Positions 1-8,408 of a stretch of DNA of 28,006 nt are shown here, in pieces. The DNA lies in contig JBMQEM010000070.1 in the NCBI GenBank assembly GCA_049363815.1, forward strand, positions 1 to 28,006. Reading direction: 5' to 3'. The notes below the pieces were generated by a model. It was not told where the DNA came from. It searched no databases and worked only from the letters and a program-made list of their open reading frames with translations. This stretch comes from JADKIH01 sp049363815. GTDB lineage: Bacteria > Bacteroidota > Bacteroidia > AKYH767-A > 2013-40CM-41-45. Made by a program: the position numbers and the translations under genes. Position 1 is the first letter of the stretch, and every line of letters begins with the position of its first letter.

Positions 1-1214
1 GCAGGTCCAATGGCACCATCACCGTTTGTATAAGTACCGTTACCATATGTGCAGTTACCTGCGATAAAAGTTTCTGTTCCGTTTTCTGTAGCAGCACCGG
101 CGAATGTTGTTCCCGGAGCGATCACAAGATTTCCCCAGGCGTATTCACCTAAAGTAGATCCGTTACCACGACATGCTTTTTCAAATTCTGTTTCTGTTCC
201 CGGACGCAAACATGCCCAGTCGAGATAAGCAGTAACATCAGCCCATCCTAAAAAGTTCTGTGCTCTGTCCGGACGTGTAGTTGAATATGGAAGAACTGCC
301 TGTTGAAGTTGATTTCTGTTCGTACCAAAACTTCCCGGTGCACGAGTTGTTTGTTGCGCTGTTCCAAGAGTGTTCAGGAATTCCATATACTGACCTTCTG
401 TGATCTCATATTTAGTCATATAGAATCCGTAGTTTCCTTTTGGAAAAGCCGCAGGAACGTTATTCACTGTCAATACTGAACCTACCGGTTCATTATTCAT
501 ATAAAATGTAGAAGTACCTGTTTCAAATGCTCCTGTAACAGTCATTGCAGCCGAGTTCAAAACGTTTGAACCAAGAAAGCTGTTTACGGCAGCAGTTGTA
601 CCACTACCATCACCTATTGTAAAATCACCTTGAGGAACATAAACCATTTCAATTCCAAAAACATTTACACTTAAGTTTGTTCCGGGACCCGGTAATGCAG
701 GTACATTCAGTACAACAGTTGATGCTGAAAGAGTTCCTGTACCTGTAACTTTCGGACGTAACATAATACCATCCGTAAAATCAAGCGTAGCACCTTGTGC
801 AACACTTTCAGTTATACCAGAAGTACCATTCCAGTTAACAGAAGTCATTGCTTCCAGTGATGCCGGAATAGTATGATTTGCCAGCACAGAACTTAGAGCG
901 CCATGTGTAAATGGGATCGCTGATGTCGCATTACAATCTTTATACTTGATAAAGATCCAGACTGCATCCCAGTTATTGGGAACACCTGTACCTGCAATAT
1001 TCCAGCTGTTATCCCATGATACAGAGAAAGACACAGTCTTTGCAGTCTGGTTCACGGAGATACCGGTGATCTGAAGATTGTTTGCTGATACAATTCCATT
1101 AAGAAACAGAATTGAAGTAACAAGTAATAAACTTGTTTTGATCTTATTTACAAAACGATTTGTTCTGCAAACAGAATTCACCTCCGGGGAGGCATTGTGT
1201 GGATGAATTTTCAT
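1..1214 (-). CDS. Exported formylglycine-generating-enzyme-like (SUMF1/FGE-sulfatase domain) protein, 3' end outside window
   Basis: The frame is open from an ATG at 1214-1212 to the window edge, giving 404 codons with the C-terminus missing. The first 45 residues hold a long polar N-region and then a hydrophobic stretch (KTSLLLVTSILFLNG) ending near VSANN, which looks like a signal peptide. Residues about 46-185 form a beta-rich N-terminal region containing NWDAVWIFIKY. The SUMF1/FGE-type domain starts near residue 189 (EMVYVPQGDFTIGDG). Its typical blocks follow: GFYMTKYEITEGQYMEFLN at about 263-281 and TETEFEKACRG at about 340-350. Family members oxidise a cysteine to formylglycine or act as related non-heme iron or copper enzymes. 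Many Bacteroidota copies have no proven activity, and the C-terminal region with the catalytic cysteines is not visible here. The domain family is clear; the activity is not. No convincing promoter was found upstream. Confidence 0.85.
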   Translation of the reverse strand, partial: MKIHPHNASPEVNSVCRTNRFVNKIKTSLLLVTSILFLNGIVSANNLQITGISVNQTAKTVSFSVSWDNSWNIAGTGVPNNWDAVWIFIKYKDCNATSAIPFTHGALSSVLANHTIPASLEAMTSVNWNGTSGITESVAQGATLDFTDGIMLRPKVTGTGTLSASTVVLNVPALPGPGTNLSVNVFGIEMVYVPQGDFTIGDGSGTTAAVNSFLGSNVLNSAAMTVTGAFETGTSTFYMNNEPVGSVLTVNNVPAAFPKGNYGFYMTKYEITEGQYMEFLNTLGTAQQTTRAPGSFGTNRNQLQQAVLPYSTTRPDRAQNFLGWADVTAYLDWACLRPGTETEFEKACRGNGSTLGEYAWGNLVIAPGTTFAGAATENGTETFIAGNCTYGNGTYTNGDGAIGP

Positions 1215-1799
1215 AATTGGATATGTGTGGTGTTTATTTAGTTTCAATCAAAACAATTTCTACAACTTCTTTGGGAAGAAATTGTGAAACAGATAAATCC
1301 AAGTGTGGGCTTAGATATATCTGCAAATTCTAACGGCATCCCGGAAAATAATGTTCCTTGAAATTTGGTTAAAAAGGCTCAATTACTGTTTTCTTCATGC
1401 AAATTCTTTCAACGTAAACTGTAAGAAAAATCGTAGAATATTAAAGAAGTTCAACAGGCTAAGTCATTATTCGAACCCGATTCAAACAATCAATTCAATT
1501 CATTTGCTATTATAGTATCATTCTTAAAAAATTAACATCAAAAAAAAACTCTGTTAAAGGAAAGTTACTGTAAGAAACCACAAGAATATTCAGGGCGATA
1601 ATTTGGATTGAAAAATATAAAACATGTACAGGAAGATCATTTGAATGCGATCTGTTAATGAATTTATTTCAATTTTTTCTTCCAATTTAACTGCTCTTTA
1701 TCTGAACTCATATCGATTAAACGGAAAATTTGTTTTAGAAATAGTTTTTGTTGAACTGTTAAAATTGGATATTGAAAAAAGTAACTCTACCTTTATAGT
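1215..1799. other. 585-bp AT-rich intergenic gap between divergent genes
   Basis: This gap separates the divergent FGE-like gene (-) and the small lipoprotein gene (+). I saw no open frame with coding character, no tRNA-like cloverleaf, no tandem repeat and no strong hairpin. Its only recognisable element is a Bacteroidota-type promoter at the right end (1764-1795). The leader of the minus gene contains CCACACAT at 1230-1223, a variant of the CCACAT motif seen before other genes in the window. Confidence 0.5.
1764..1795 (+). promoter_or_regulatory. Candidate promoter abutting the start codon of the HEAT-like lipoprotein gene
   Basis: ATTG at 1764-1767, a 20-base spacer, then TACCTTTA at 1788-1795, which matches the Bacteroidota -7 consensus TAnnTTTG at all but the last base. 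The -7 box ends 4 bases before the ATG at 1800, so the expected transcription start falls on or next to the start codon. Confidence 0.45.
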
Positions 1800-2297
1800 A
1801 TGTATAAAATAATCTGTGTTCTTCTACTCACGCTGATTTCATCCGGTTGTTCCACTTCAAAAACTGAAACCAGGGTACCTGTTTCAGATTCTACAGCAGT
1901 ACAGGAAATACCCAAACCCGGATCTGTTATGATCAGAGACATGAGTCGTTTTCCCGACATCAAAAATCAGAATAACCTGAATAAGATCGTAAGGGAACTG
2001 GAAACATCTGAATGTGTCGATGAAAATGGGGTCGGGTTCGCAGCAGAATATACCAGGACCTTTGCCTTGTATGAGCGAATGGGGCAGTTAGCAACAGAGC
2101 AGCAACTTTTCGGATTGCTTAAAAATAAGAGCGCAGTTGTAAGAGTCTATGCATTCAGAGCATTGGCAGCCATGAAATACAGTTCAGCGAATGCAGGAAA
2201 AGCAATACTCGATTCTGACACTAACCATGTTTGCTGGTTTACAGGATGTGTGAAAACGGACACAACGGTTTCCTTCTTTTCAAGATCAGAAGAGTGA
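1800..2297 (+). CDS. Small HEAT-like lipoprotein of unknown function
   Basis: This 165-residue protein begins with a lipoprotein signal peptide ending in the lipobox ISSGC (Cys17), so it should be lipid-anchored in the cell envelope. A polar linker is followed by a helical segment (LLKNKSAVVRVYAFRALA, about 104-121) that resembles a single HEAT-type helical pair. The C-terminal part has a DTN..CWFTGC stretch of the kind seen at the end of similar short Bacteroidota proteins, so the gene is probably complete rather than truncated. I do not recognise a function. It stands alone, facing away from the FGE-like gene and converging on the phenylalanine hydroxylase gene. The start is fixed by the signal peptide; the next Met comes after the lipobox. 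Confidence 0.75.
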   Translation: MYKIICVLLLTLISSGCSTSKTETRVPVSDSTAVQEIPKPGSVMIRDMSRFPDIKNQNNLNKIVRELETSECVDENGVGFAAEYTRTFALYERMGQLATEQQLFGLLKNKSAVVRVYAFRALAAMKYSSANAGKAILDSDTNHVCWFTGCVKTDTTVSFFSRSEE

Positions 2298-2309
2298 AAT
2301 GTGAAAAAA

Positions 2310-2360
2310 TAGTTGGAAGTATTCAAAAAGTAAAATTTTAAATACTTATTTCTTCAACTA
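2310..2360. terminator. Imperfect inverted repeat between convergent genes, possible bidirectional terminator
   Basis: TAGTTG at 2310-2315 pairs with CAACTA at 2355-2360, and AAGTATT at 2317-2323 pairs with AATACTT at 2341-2347, with an asymmetric internal loop. It sits between the stops of two convergent genes in AT-rich sequence. The stem is interrupted, so the assignment is tentative. Confidence 0.35.
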
Positions 2361-2401
2361 GAAAATGAAAAATACTCTTAAATTCCACCAATCAATTTTA
2401 T

Positions 2402-3124
2402 TTATTCGCTTTTAATTATTTCCCGTATTTGTGGAAGTGCATTATAAAGTTGGTCGAAGGAATCGATGACAAAATATTTGTCCTGCAGTATATCTGTTCT
2501 GAAATCAGTAGACATAATTTGTTTCACATCAAAATTTATTTTTTCTGATTCATCACTAAGGCAGTGTTTCGTTTCTCCATTGGATGAAATGATTCCAGCA
2601 CCATAGATCTTCAGCTTGCCATTTTCCCGGATCAGTCCGAATTCAATTGTAAACCAGTAAATCCTTCCAAGTAATTCTATTGCCTTTGGATCATCAATAT
2701 ATTCGATGGCAATATCACTTATGCCTTTAAAAAAATTACAATAGGCTACATTACTCAACAAAGGTACATGAGCAAAGACATCATGAAACATGTCAGGTTC
2801 TTCAATGTAGTCGAGTTGATCGAAGGTTCTCAACCAGCAGGTGGCCGTAAATTTTTTTTCGGAAAGGAATTGAAAAAATTCCTTTTGAGGACTGATATTA
2901 GGTACAACATGCAGGCTCCAGCCTGTAAGATCTTTTAGGGTTGCATTCACTTCTGTAAACTCCGGTATTCTACTGTTTTGGAAGTCGACTATTTTAAGGG
3001 CATCGAGATAACTTTTTGAAACTGTATCAGAGAGAATATTCATCTGACGATCAAACAGAATTTTCCATACACGGAAATCTTCAGGAGTATAATCAGAGTA
3101 AATTTGGGTAACAGGCCGGGTCAT
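2402..3124 (-). CDS. phhA: Phenylalanine 4-hydroxylase (pterin-dependent aromatic amino acid hydroxylase)
   Basis: At 240 residues this is the size of the compact bacterial enzymes, which consist of a catalytic domain only. The family converts L-phenylalanine to L-tyrosine using O2, tetrahydropterin and a mononuclear non-heme iron. The iron site is visible: EPDMFHDVFAHVP provides His114 and His119, and YWFTIEFG provides Glu161. The segment CWLRTFDQLDYIEEPD just before the histidines is also typical of the family, which comprises phenylalanine, tyrosine and tryptophan hydroxylases; in bacteria the phenylalanine enzyme is by far the commonest. It is cytoplasmic, with no signal peptide. It lies 36 bp downstream of an MFS transporter gene on the same strand and is probably cotranscribed with it. 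No pterin dehydratase (phhB) gene is in the window. Confidence 0.93.
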   Translation of the reverse strand: MTRPVTQIYSDYTPEDFRVWKILFDRQMNILSDTVSKSYLDALKIVDFQNSRIPEFTEVNATLKDLTGWSLHVVPNISPQKEFFQFLSEKKFTATCWLRTFDQLDYIEEPDMFHDVFAHVPLLSNVAYCNFFKGISDIAIEYIDDPKAIELLGRIYWFTIEFGLIRENGKLKIYGAGIISSNGETKHCLSDESEKINFDVKQIMSTDFRTDILQDKYFVIDSFDQLYNALPQIREIIKSE

Positions 3125-3160
3125 CAGAAATGCATTTTAACGAAGTGAATTTGTACGTGA

Positions 3161-4378
3161 TTACCGGATCAATTGTTCTGCTAATTCTCTTTTCTTTAAA
3201 TAGCTGAATCCTAATGATGCAATTATAAATATTCCGCCCATTGTCCACCATAGTGAAGCAAATCCGAAATTATATGCGATCTGACTTCCTGTAGCCGGTC
3301 CAAGAACTTGTGCAACGGCCCAGGCCATTGTAAACAATCCTGCATATTGTCCGCGGTTATGCGCATTCGTTCTGCTCATCGCATGTGAGTTCATGAACGG
3401 TAAGGAAAATATTTCACCGGCAACACAAATCAATGTTGAAATGAGTGCAAGTACAAATCCACCGGGAAATATATTAAAGATCAAATATGAAAGGCCAAGT
3501 AAAACTGAGCCCTGCGATATTAATTGCAAGGTATTTCTTTTCCCATCGATGGAGTGAACGATGATCATTTCAAAGGCAGTAATTACCAGTCCGTTCAATG
3601 CCATTAAGATCCCTATCGATGTCTCCGGCAAATTCAGATCTCTTTTGAAGAACACCGGTTGTGTTGTAAACAGCTGAAAAAAAGTGAATGCGTATAGGAA
3701 GACACATACAATATAGATCAGGTAATTTTTATCCTGATACGGGGATTGAATCACCTCGGGCTTTTTTTCAACGACTTTGTGAGTTGAGCTCACTTTAGAT
3801 GGAGCAAGAGAGAAGTAAAGGAAAATGGCAGCAAGTATATTTGTAGTTCCATCGATCCAGAACAACAGATGATAGTTAGTAGAGGCAATAATTCCACCCA
3901 GAGCTCCACCGAAAGCCCAGCCAACATTGATAGCAAGACGGTTCAATGCAAATGAGCGGGTACGGTTTTCCAGGGTACTGTAGTGTGTGATTGCAGATGA
4001 ATTTGCAGGACGAAATGCCTCGTTGACAGACGCAAGAATAAAACTTGCAATACAGATATGAGAAAATTCTGTGAGTTGTCCAATGACAAAGAACATCAAT
4101 CCGCCACCGATAAGGGCGAAGAGCTGAATATAATAAAAACCGAATTTGTCGGTAAGTCTTCCCCCTAACCATCCGCCACAAACTGCACCACAACCAAAGC
4201 AAGCCATCACCCATCCGGCTTTTCCGATTGAGTAACCCATTGCTGTGGTAAGATATAATGTCATGAACGGCATCACCATAGTACCGGCCCGGTTCACAAA
4301 CATCACCATTGATAAAAGCCAAGCCGGTCTCGACAGACCGCTATAAGCATCACGATATAAATTTCTTACTCTTTCCAC
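3161..4378 (-). CDS. MFS transporter, 12-TM drug/metabolite efflux type
   Basis: A 405-residue integral membrane protein with about 12 hydrophobic segments in two halves. The major facilitator motif A is present between TM2 and TM3 (GRLTDKFG), with a charged cytoplasmic loop near residue 200 (KVVEKKPEV) between the halves. The fold resembles DHA1-type proton antiporters such as MdtH, but the substrate cannot be read from the sequence. The start is GTG at 4378-4376, supported by an AGGAG Shine-Dalgarno at 4390-4386 with a 7-base spacer. That is unusual in this window, where other genes lack a Shine-Dalgarno. The gene lies 36 bp upstream of phhA in the same direction, so export or uptake of an aromatic compound is an attractive but unproven role. 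It begins 49 bp beyond the terminator of the upstream gene and so probably has its own promoter, although I could not identify a good -7 box. Confidence 0.88.
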   Translation of the reverse strand: MERVRNLYRDAYSGLSRPAWLLSMVMFVNRAGTMVMPFMTLYLTTAMGYSIGKAGWVMACFGCGAVCGGWLGGRLTDKFGFYYIQLFALIGGGLMFFVIGQLTEFSHICIASFILASVNEAFRPANSSAITHYSTLENRTRSFALNRLAINVGWAFGGALGGIIASTNYHLLFWIDGTTNILAAIFLYFSLAPSKVSSTHKVVEKKPEVIQSPYQDKNYLIYIVCVFLYAFTFFQLFTTQPVFFKRDLNLPETSIGILMALNGLVITAFEMIIVHSIDGKRNTLQLISQGSVLLGLSYLIFNIFPGGFVLALISTLICVAGEIFSLPFMNSHAMSRTNAHNRGQYAGLFTMAWAVAQVLGPATGSQIAYNFGFASLWWTMGGIFIIASLGFSYLKKRELAEQLIR

Positions 4379-4390
4379 TTTTATTCTCCT
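4379..4390 (-). promoter_or_regulatory. Shine-Dalgarno supporting the GTG start of the MFS gene
   Basis: Read on the minus strand, AGGAG (4390-4386) lies 7 bases upstream of GTG at 4378. It decides a non-ATG start and is the only clear Shine-Dalgarno I found in front of a gene here. Confidence 0.6.
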
Positions 4391-4420
4391 GAATGCAGGT
4401 TTTTTTTGTGCTTTAAATTA

Positions 4421-4459
4421 AATAAAAAAGGGGATAATTTTCTAAGAAATTATCCCCTT
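4421..4459 (-). terminator. Rho-independent terminator after the 520-residue exported protein gene
   Basis: A perfect 13-bp stem (4428-4440 with 4447-4459) has the 6-base loop TCTAAG. In the minus-strand direction the stem is followed by a T-rich run at 4429-4421. It begins 18 bp after the stop of the 4478-6040 gene and separates that gene from the MFS-phhA unit. Confidence 0.9.
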
Positions 4460-4477
4460 CAAATGATTTTTACTTTA

Positions 4478-6040
4478 TCAATTGAACGTTACAATTCCAA
4501 ATTGTTCCATTTTTCTTCTGTCACCGAAGAGTAATAAATGTGATTCGTCTATCTGGTCACAAACTTTTGGACGGATGATCACTTCTGTTTCGGTATTATC
4601 AAATAATATATCACGCGTAACAACACCATTATCATCTACAGTTGCAATAGTAACCACTCCGTTTTTATCACCAAGATTGAAGTTTTTAATACGTTTTGAT
4701 TTTTCTGAATCGAGATTATCTCTATGGTCATTGTAGATAAAAGCTATTTTGCTTTCAGTAACTGCAATAGCGTAAGATGAATAAAATCCACCATCATTTA
4801 CAGACAATTGTCTTTTTGGTATTTTCTTCGCCCATTCAATTTTTCCAGCAGGGTCAATATTTACAACAATAATATCATTGTAATAGTAGTTTGTTCTTGT
4901 ACAATAAGAGTTTCCGCAACGATATTGAATCTGACGGATAAAGAATTGTTCACCGACAAGCATCACACCACCATCAGAACGTTTAATGAGAGTGTGGAGA
5001 TCGTATTCATACATTTCATCATCCTTGCCTTTTTCTTCACGTTTTTTTGCTCTCTTTTCCTGGCCTTCTGTCATGTATTCAGTCATGAACTCAATATCAA
5101 ATTCTTTCATATTGGAAGCTTTTATACTCTTAGTTGAAGGGTCAAGAGTAAGAAAGAAAGAACCATCAATTGATGCCTGACCTTTTTTACTATAAAAGCC
5201 GGCACACACGATATCTCCGCCATCATTCTTTGCAATAGTAATGTCGGTAATAAAATTATCAGCAAGTTTCACTTCATAATCAATTTTTGAATTGCCATGA
5301 TCAGCAAACGCAATAATATGATACATATAATTCACATGTCCTCTTACCCTTTCTTTTGCTTTTTCTTTATATAGTTTTCCTAATACGTAAAAATTACCTT
5401 CGTCGTCAACCATAAATTTCTGGCGATAGAAAAGAGTATTTTCATATGGTAGCTGAAGATTTTTTCTCCAAACCTGATTTAAAGCACTGTCGAGCATGAC
5501 CACATTAAACTGTTCGTTTTCTTCTTTCTCAGTAGGAATACTTTCAATAATCATCAGATAATTATCTGAAGGAGAAGTGACGGTGCTCCAACCGCCTTTG
5601 TCACGACGTTTTTCATAGGTAATATCTGAAAGTTTTTTTATCTTACCTTTAACACTCATCGTTTTAGTATTGATCTCTTCTGCATACAGTGTTGTTGTTT
5701 TTGTTTTTTTATCAAGATTTGTTTTCAAAAAATACAATCGGTCTGCGAAGTACATTCTGGAAAATGGCTCAAATTTTTCTTTTGTTTCGGCATCCTTCTC
5801 TTCAAAAGTATAAGTTTGAGGGTTTCCCAGATTTTTGTCCAGTTTCTCTATAAGCAGATCAGACTTCAGATAAGCCGACAAATAGAAAGCATTATCATCA
5901 TATCCTAAAAATTCCTGAATTGAACCTTTTCTTGAACCTTCAAGTTCCGGTCCCCATTTCATAGTTGCGAAGTTTGATTTCTTTTGAGCCAATACAACAG
6001 AGCAACAAAAGAGTAGTAAGAATAGTATTTTGGTTTTCAT
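4478..6040 (-). CDS. Exported protein of unknown function, repeated beta-strand (propeller-like) character
   Basis: This 520-residue protein starts with a clear signal peptide (MKTKILFLLLFCCSVVLAQ) and has no lipobox, so it should be periplasmic or exported. The rest is beta-rich with recurring blocks such as DDEGNFYVLGK, SDGGVMLVGEQ and NDIIVVNIDPAGKIEWAKK, which resemble the blades of a beta-propeller. Cys375 and Cys380 (RCGNSYCTR) could form a small disulfide loop. A charged Lys/Glu-rich stretch near 330-345 (KRAKKREEKGKDDEM) interrupts the fold. I recognise the general style from uncharacterised Bacteroidota proteins but no named domain. It is transcribed alone: a strong terminator follows, and the next gene upstream diverges. 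The leader has CCACAT at 6051-6046, five bases before the ATG. Confidence 0.8.
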   Translation of the reverse strand: MKTKILFLLLFCCSVVLAQKKSNFATMKWGPELEGSRKGSIQEFLGYDDNAFYLSAYLKSDLLIEKLDKNLGNPQTYTFEEKDAETKEKFEPFSRMYFADRLYFLKTNLDKKTKTTTLYAEEINTKTMSVKGKIKKLSDITYEKRRDKGGWSTVTSPSDNYLMIIESIPTEKEENEQFNVVMLDSALNQVWRKNLQLPYENTLFYRQKFMVDDEGNFYVLGKLYKEKAKERVRGHVNYMYHIIAFADHGNSKIDYEVKLADNFITDITIAKNDGGDIVCAGFYSKKGQASIDGSFFLTLDPSTKSIKASNMKEFDIEFMTEYMTEGQEKRAKKREEKGKDDEMYEYDLHTLIKRSDGGVMLVGEQFFIRQIQYRCGNSYCTRTNYYYNDIIVVNIDPAGKIEWAKKIPKRQLSVNDGGFYSSYAIAVTESKIAFIYNDHRDNLDSEKSKRIKNFNLGDKNGVVTIATVDDNGVVTRDILFDNTETEVIIRPKVCDQIDESHLLLFGDRRKMEQFGIVTFN

Positions 6041-6077
6041 TTTTTATGTGGTTAGCTGCCCGCAAGTAAATAAAGAT

Positions 6078-6107
6078 TTTGATAGCAATCAATAAATATT
6101 ATATTTG
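6078..6107 (+). promoter_or_regulatory. Promoter of the lipoprotein protease operon
   Basis: TTTG at 6078-6081, an 18-base spacer and a perfect TATATTTG at 6100-6107 match the Bacteroidota consensus TTTG-N17-23-TAnnTTTG. The transcription start should lie near 6111-6114, which places the TTG codon at 6079 inside the promoter and supports the ATG at 6130 as the true start. Confidence 0.8.
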
Positions 6108-6129
6108 TCCACATCTAATTTTAACCCAT

Positions 6130-7647
6130 ATGAGCATTAAGAAAACAGCCTTTTATTGCATATTATTAACTATTTCGATGATTATTTCGAGTTGCGCAAC
6201 AATATTAAGTCCGGAAAAAGGTACAAATACTTTGGATGCAACACCAGGTCCTGCAGAAGTTTACGACGAAAACGATCACATGATTGGCACTACTCCTTTC
6301 GACATGAAAAAAGTAGGTTCAAAAGTAAAAGTCCTTACTATTAAAAAGGAAGGATATTTAAATAAAGAGGTCCCGATCTACAGAAAAACTAAGAATGGAT
6401 TATTGTTTTTGGATGCTTTATTTCTTTGCATCCCTTGTATCATTGATCTTCCATCAGACAACATATCATACATTGAACCTAAGAATAAAATAGTTGATCT
6501 GAAAAAGGCTCCTAAGGAATATGACCGTCCAATTTTGGTTGCTATAGATAAAGTATCTTATGAAGATGAAAACCTGATCAAAGGCCGTGTGAACGGTATG
6601 ACAAAAAAACCTTCTGATAAAGGAGCGACGAGATCCATTGGTGACATCGATTATCTGGAAAACACAATTATTGAAAGACTTGAAAAGACTTACATTGATG
6701 CTGTTACTGTAGCATCAAATAATAATTCCAAGTCCGGAATGTCAAGAGCCAAGGTTAGAGTAAAGCCCGTGATCAATTCAATGGAATTTATGGTTAAAGG
6801 CAAATACCTGAAACTATACGAAGGAACTGAATCAATGAAATGTACCTGGAATTTTTTCCGTGGAGTAGATGGAAAAGAAAAAATCGGAACAGTTGTTACA
6901 AATGTTAATCTAACCCGTTCGAAAGGTACCACCACAACTATTCTGGATGATCTTATGTCAGAAGCAGTTTCAGAATTACTTTCGATCGATACATTATATG
7001 ACTTTCTCGATAAAAACGAAAAAATCTATTTATCAGACTCTAAAGGTGCTGAGATAAAAATTTCTTCTTCCCCAAAGTTAAATTTTGAAACAAAGAAAGA
7101 AATGCTCAAAACCACCAAAGAAGGTGTTGTGACCGTTTTGACGAAAGACGGTTTTGGAAGCGGATTTATTATATCACCGGATGGTTATATCGTTACCAAT
7201 TATCATGTTGCCGAAGGTCAGAAAAACAACATCCAGGTTAAATTAAATTCAAGTATAAAACTAAAAGCCACTGTTGTAAAAAGCAATGAAGATTACGATC
7301 TCTTGTTATTGAAGATAGATGCCGATGAACTTAAACCGCTTTATGTTGGAAACAGTGATGCAATAGAGATCGGTGATCCGGTCTATGCAATCGGAACACC
7401 ACTTGAGACAAGTCTTGGACAAACAATTACAAGTGGAATTGTTTCCGGAGTAAGGGATATAAACAGTATGAAATATATCCAAACAGATGTAAGTATCAAT
7501 TCAGGAAATAGTGGTGGTCCGCTGATTAATGAAAACGGTGAAGTGATCGGTGTCACCACGATGAAACTTTCAGGAAAAGGAATTGAAGGAATAGGATTCT
7601 GCATTCCTTCAAATATTGTTTTAGAAAAATTAAATATCAAATTCTGA
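6130..7647 (+). CDS. Lipoprotein trypsin-like (HtrA/DegP-type, S1C) serine protease with N-terminal PEGA-like domain
   Basis: Counting from the ATG at 6130 the protein has 505 residues. It opens with a lipoprotein signal peptide ending ISSC (Cys22), then a PEGA-like region (about 30-95; ATPGPAEVYDENDHMIGTTP), a region of unknown fold (about 115-320) and a C-terminal trypsin-like protease domain (about 330-505). The catalytic triad is His359 (TNYHVAEG), Asp390 (DYDLLLLKI) and Ser461 (SGNSGGPLIN), with the GSGFIISPDGYIVTN block before the histidine. Classic DegP has C-terminal PDZ domains; none is present, because the chain ends just after the protease fold. It should sit in the envelope as a lipid-anchored protease. 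The start at 6130 is chosen because an upstream TTG at 6079 lies inside the promoter. It is the first gene of a three-gene unit with two barrel-like proteins 32 and 33 bp apart. Confidence 0.9.
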   Translation: MSIKKTAFYCILLTISMIISSCATILSPEKGTNTLDATPGPAEVYDENDHMIGTTPFDMKKVGSKVKVLTIKKEGYLNKEVPIYRKTKNGLLFLDALFLCIPCIIDLPSDNISYIEPKNKIVDLKKAPKEYDRPILVAIDKVSYEDENLIKGRVNGMTKKPSDKGATRSIGDIDYLENTIIERLEKTYIDAVTVASNNNSKSGMSRAKVRVKPVINSMEFMVKGKYLKLYEGTESMKCTWNFFRGVDGKEKIGTVVTNVNLTRSKGTTTTILDDLMSEAVSELLSIDTLYDFLDKNEKIYLSDSKGAEIKISSSPKLNFETKKEMLKTTKEGVVTVLTKDGFGSGFIISPDGYIVTNYHVAEGQKNNIQVKLNSSIKLKATVVKSNEDYDLLLLKIDADELKPLYVGNSDAIEIGDPVYAIGTPLETSLGQTITSGIVSGVRDINSMKYIQTDVSINSGNSGGPLINENGEVIGVTTMKLSGKGIEGIGFCIPSNIVLEKLNIKF

Positions 7648-7679
7648 TCCTGATTTAAACCCGTCATCATTTTACCCAC

Positions 7680-8375
7680 ATGAAAATAAAGATCATTTTT
7701 GCTTGCATTGCTTGTTATTTCATATTAATAAATCCTGTTTCATCACAGGGAATTAAAATGGAAGTAATGGGTTATACAACAATTCAAAAATCATATACCA
7801 GTACATTCTATTACGGTTTCGGCTATGAGCAAAACGTCGGAGATAAAATATCGCTTGGTTTGACTTACAGGAAAGGATATTCTATTGATCCGGATTATAG
7901 TTCTACAACTAATACCTACACTTTTGTAGGATATGAAAATGGTGTTGGCTACAATGTTTCTTTCGATGTTGTAAATATTTCGGACTGGCATGAATTCAAT
8001 TATACATCTAAATATTTCTTCGAAGACAATATGGAAGGTGGATATTTTTCATCAAGTATTGGAATTGTAAAAACAGATATCGAATATAATGTGCAAAACA
8101 TCTGGGTGGATCAATACCCTGCATACTATGCTTTTGACATTACACCTGGTGTATATCATCAGGAACTGACACTTGTTCCTGTTTCTTTTGATCTTGGATC
8201 AAGAAGTGAATTTGATGGCTGGTATTATGATCTGTATCTAGGTGTATCAATGTTACCATTTGGGAATAAAAAAGATGTCAAGCCACAGTTCCTTCATAAC
8301 AGAGGTGTTGAGAGTTTGTTTGACCCGCTATCATTTCATATTGCCTTAAGTGTTGGTGTAAGCTGGGCTAAATAA
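7680..8375 (+). CDS. Exported beta-barrel-like protein, paralog 1
   Basis: A 231-residue protein with a signal peptide (MKIKIIFACIACYFILINPVSSQ). The mature part is made of alternating aromatic and polar beta-strands, such as SLGLTYRKGY, YTSKYFFEDN and DGWYYDLYLGVSMLP, and ends in strand-like SFHIALSVGVSWAK. This is consistent with a small outer-membrane or surface beta-barrel. I do not recognise a named family. It aligns along its length with the next gene: IKMEVM/IKLTFM near the N-terminus, GYEQN/GYERN, YFFEDNMEG/YFFRDNDEG, LGSRSEFDGW/LGHRSNLEGF and a common C-terminus. The two are therefore a tandem duplication that has diverged strongly. It follows the protease gene by 32 bp. CCACAT (7676-7681) overlaps the ATG. 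Confidence 0.75.
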   Translation: MKIKIIFACIACYFILINPVSSQGIKMEVMGYTTIQKSYTSTFYYGFGYEQNVGDKISLGLTYRKGYSIDPDYSSTTNTYTFVGYENGVGYNVSFDVVNISDWHEFNYTSKYFFEDNMEGGYFSSSIGIVKTDIEYNVQNIWVDQYPAYYAFDITPGVYHQELTLVPVSFDLGSRSEFDGWYYDLYLGVSMLPFGNKKDVKPQFLHNRGVESLFDPLSFHIALSVGVSWAK

Positions 8376-8408
8376 ATTCAATCTTTAAATCAGCAATAAA
8401 TATTACAT

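Noticed and set aside
3876..4322. 148-codon open frame on the minus strand
   Set aside because: It is a shadow of the MFS gene in another frame; the translation is rich in Cys, Trp and Tyr with no domain, while the MFS frame is clearly coding.
6079..6129. N-terminal extension of the serine protease from TTG at 6079
   Set aside because: The codon lies inside the -33/-7 promoter, and the lipoprotein signal peptide starts at the ATG at 6130.
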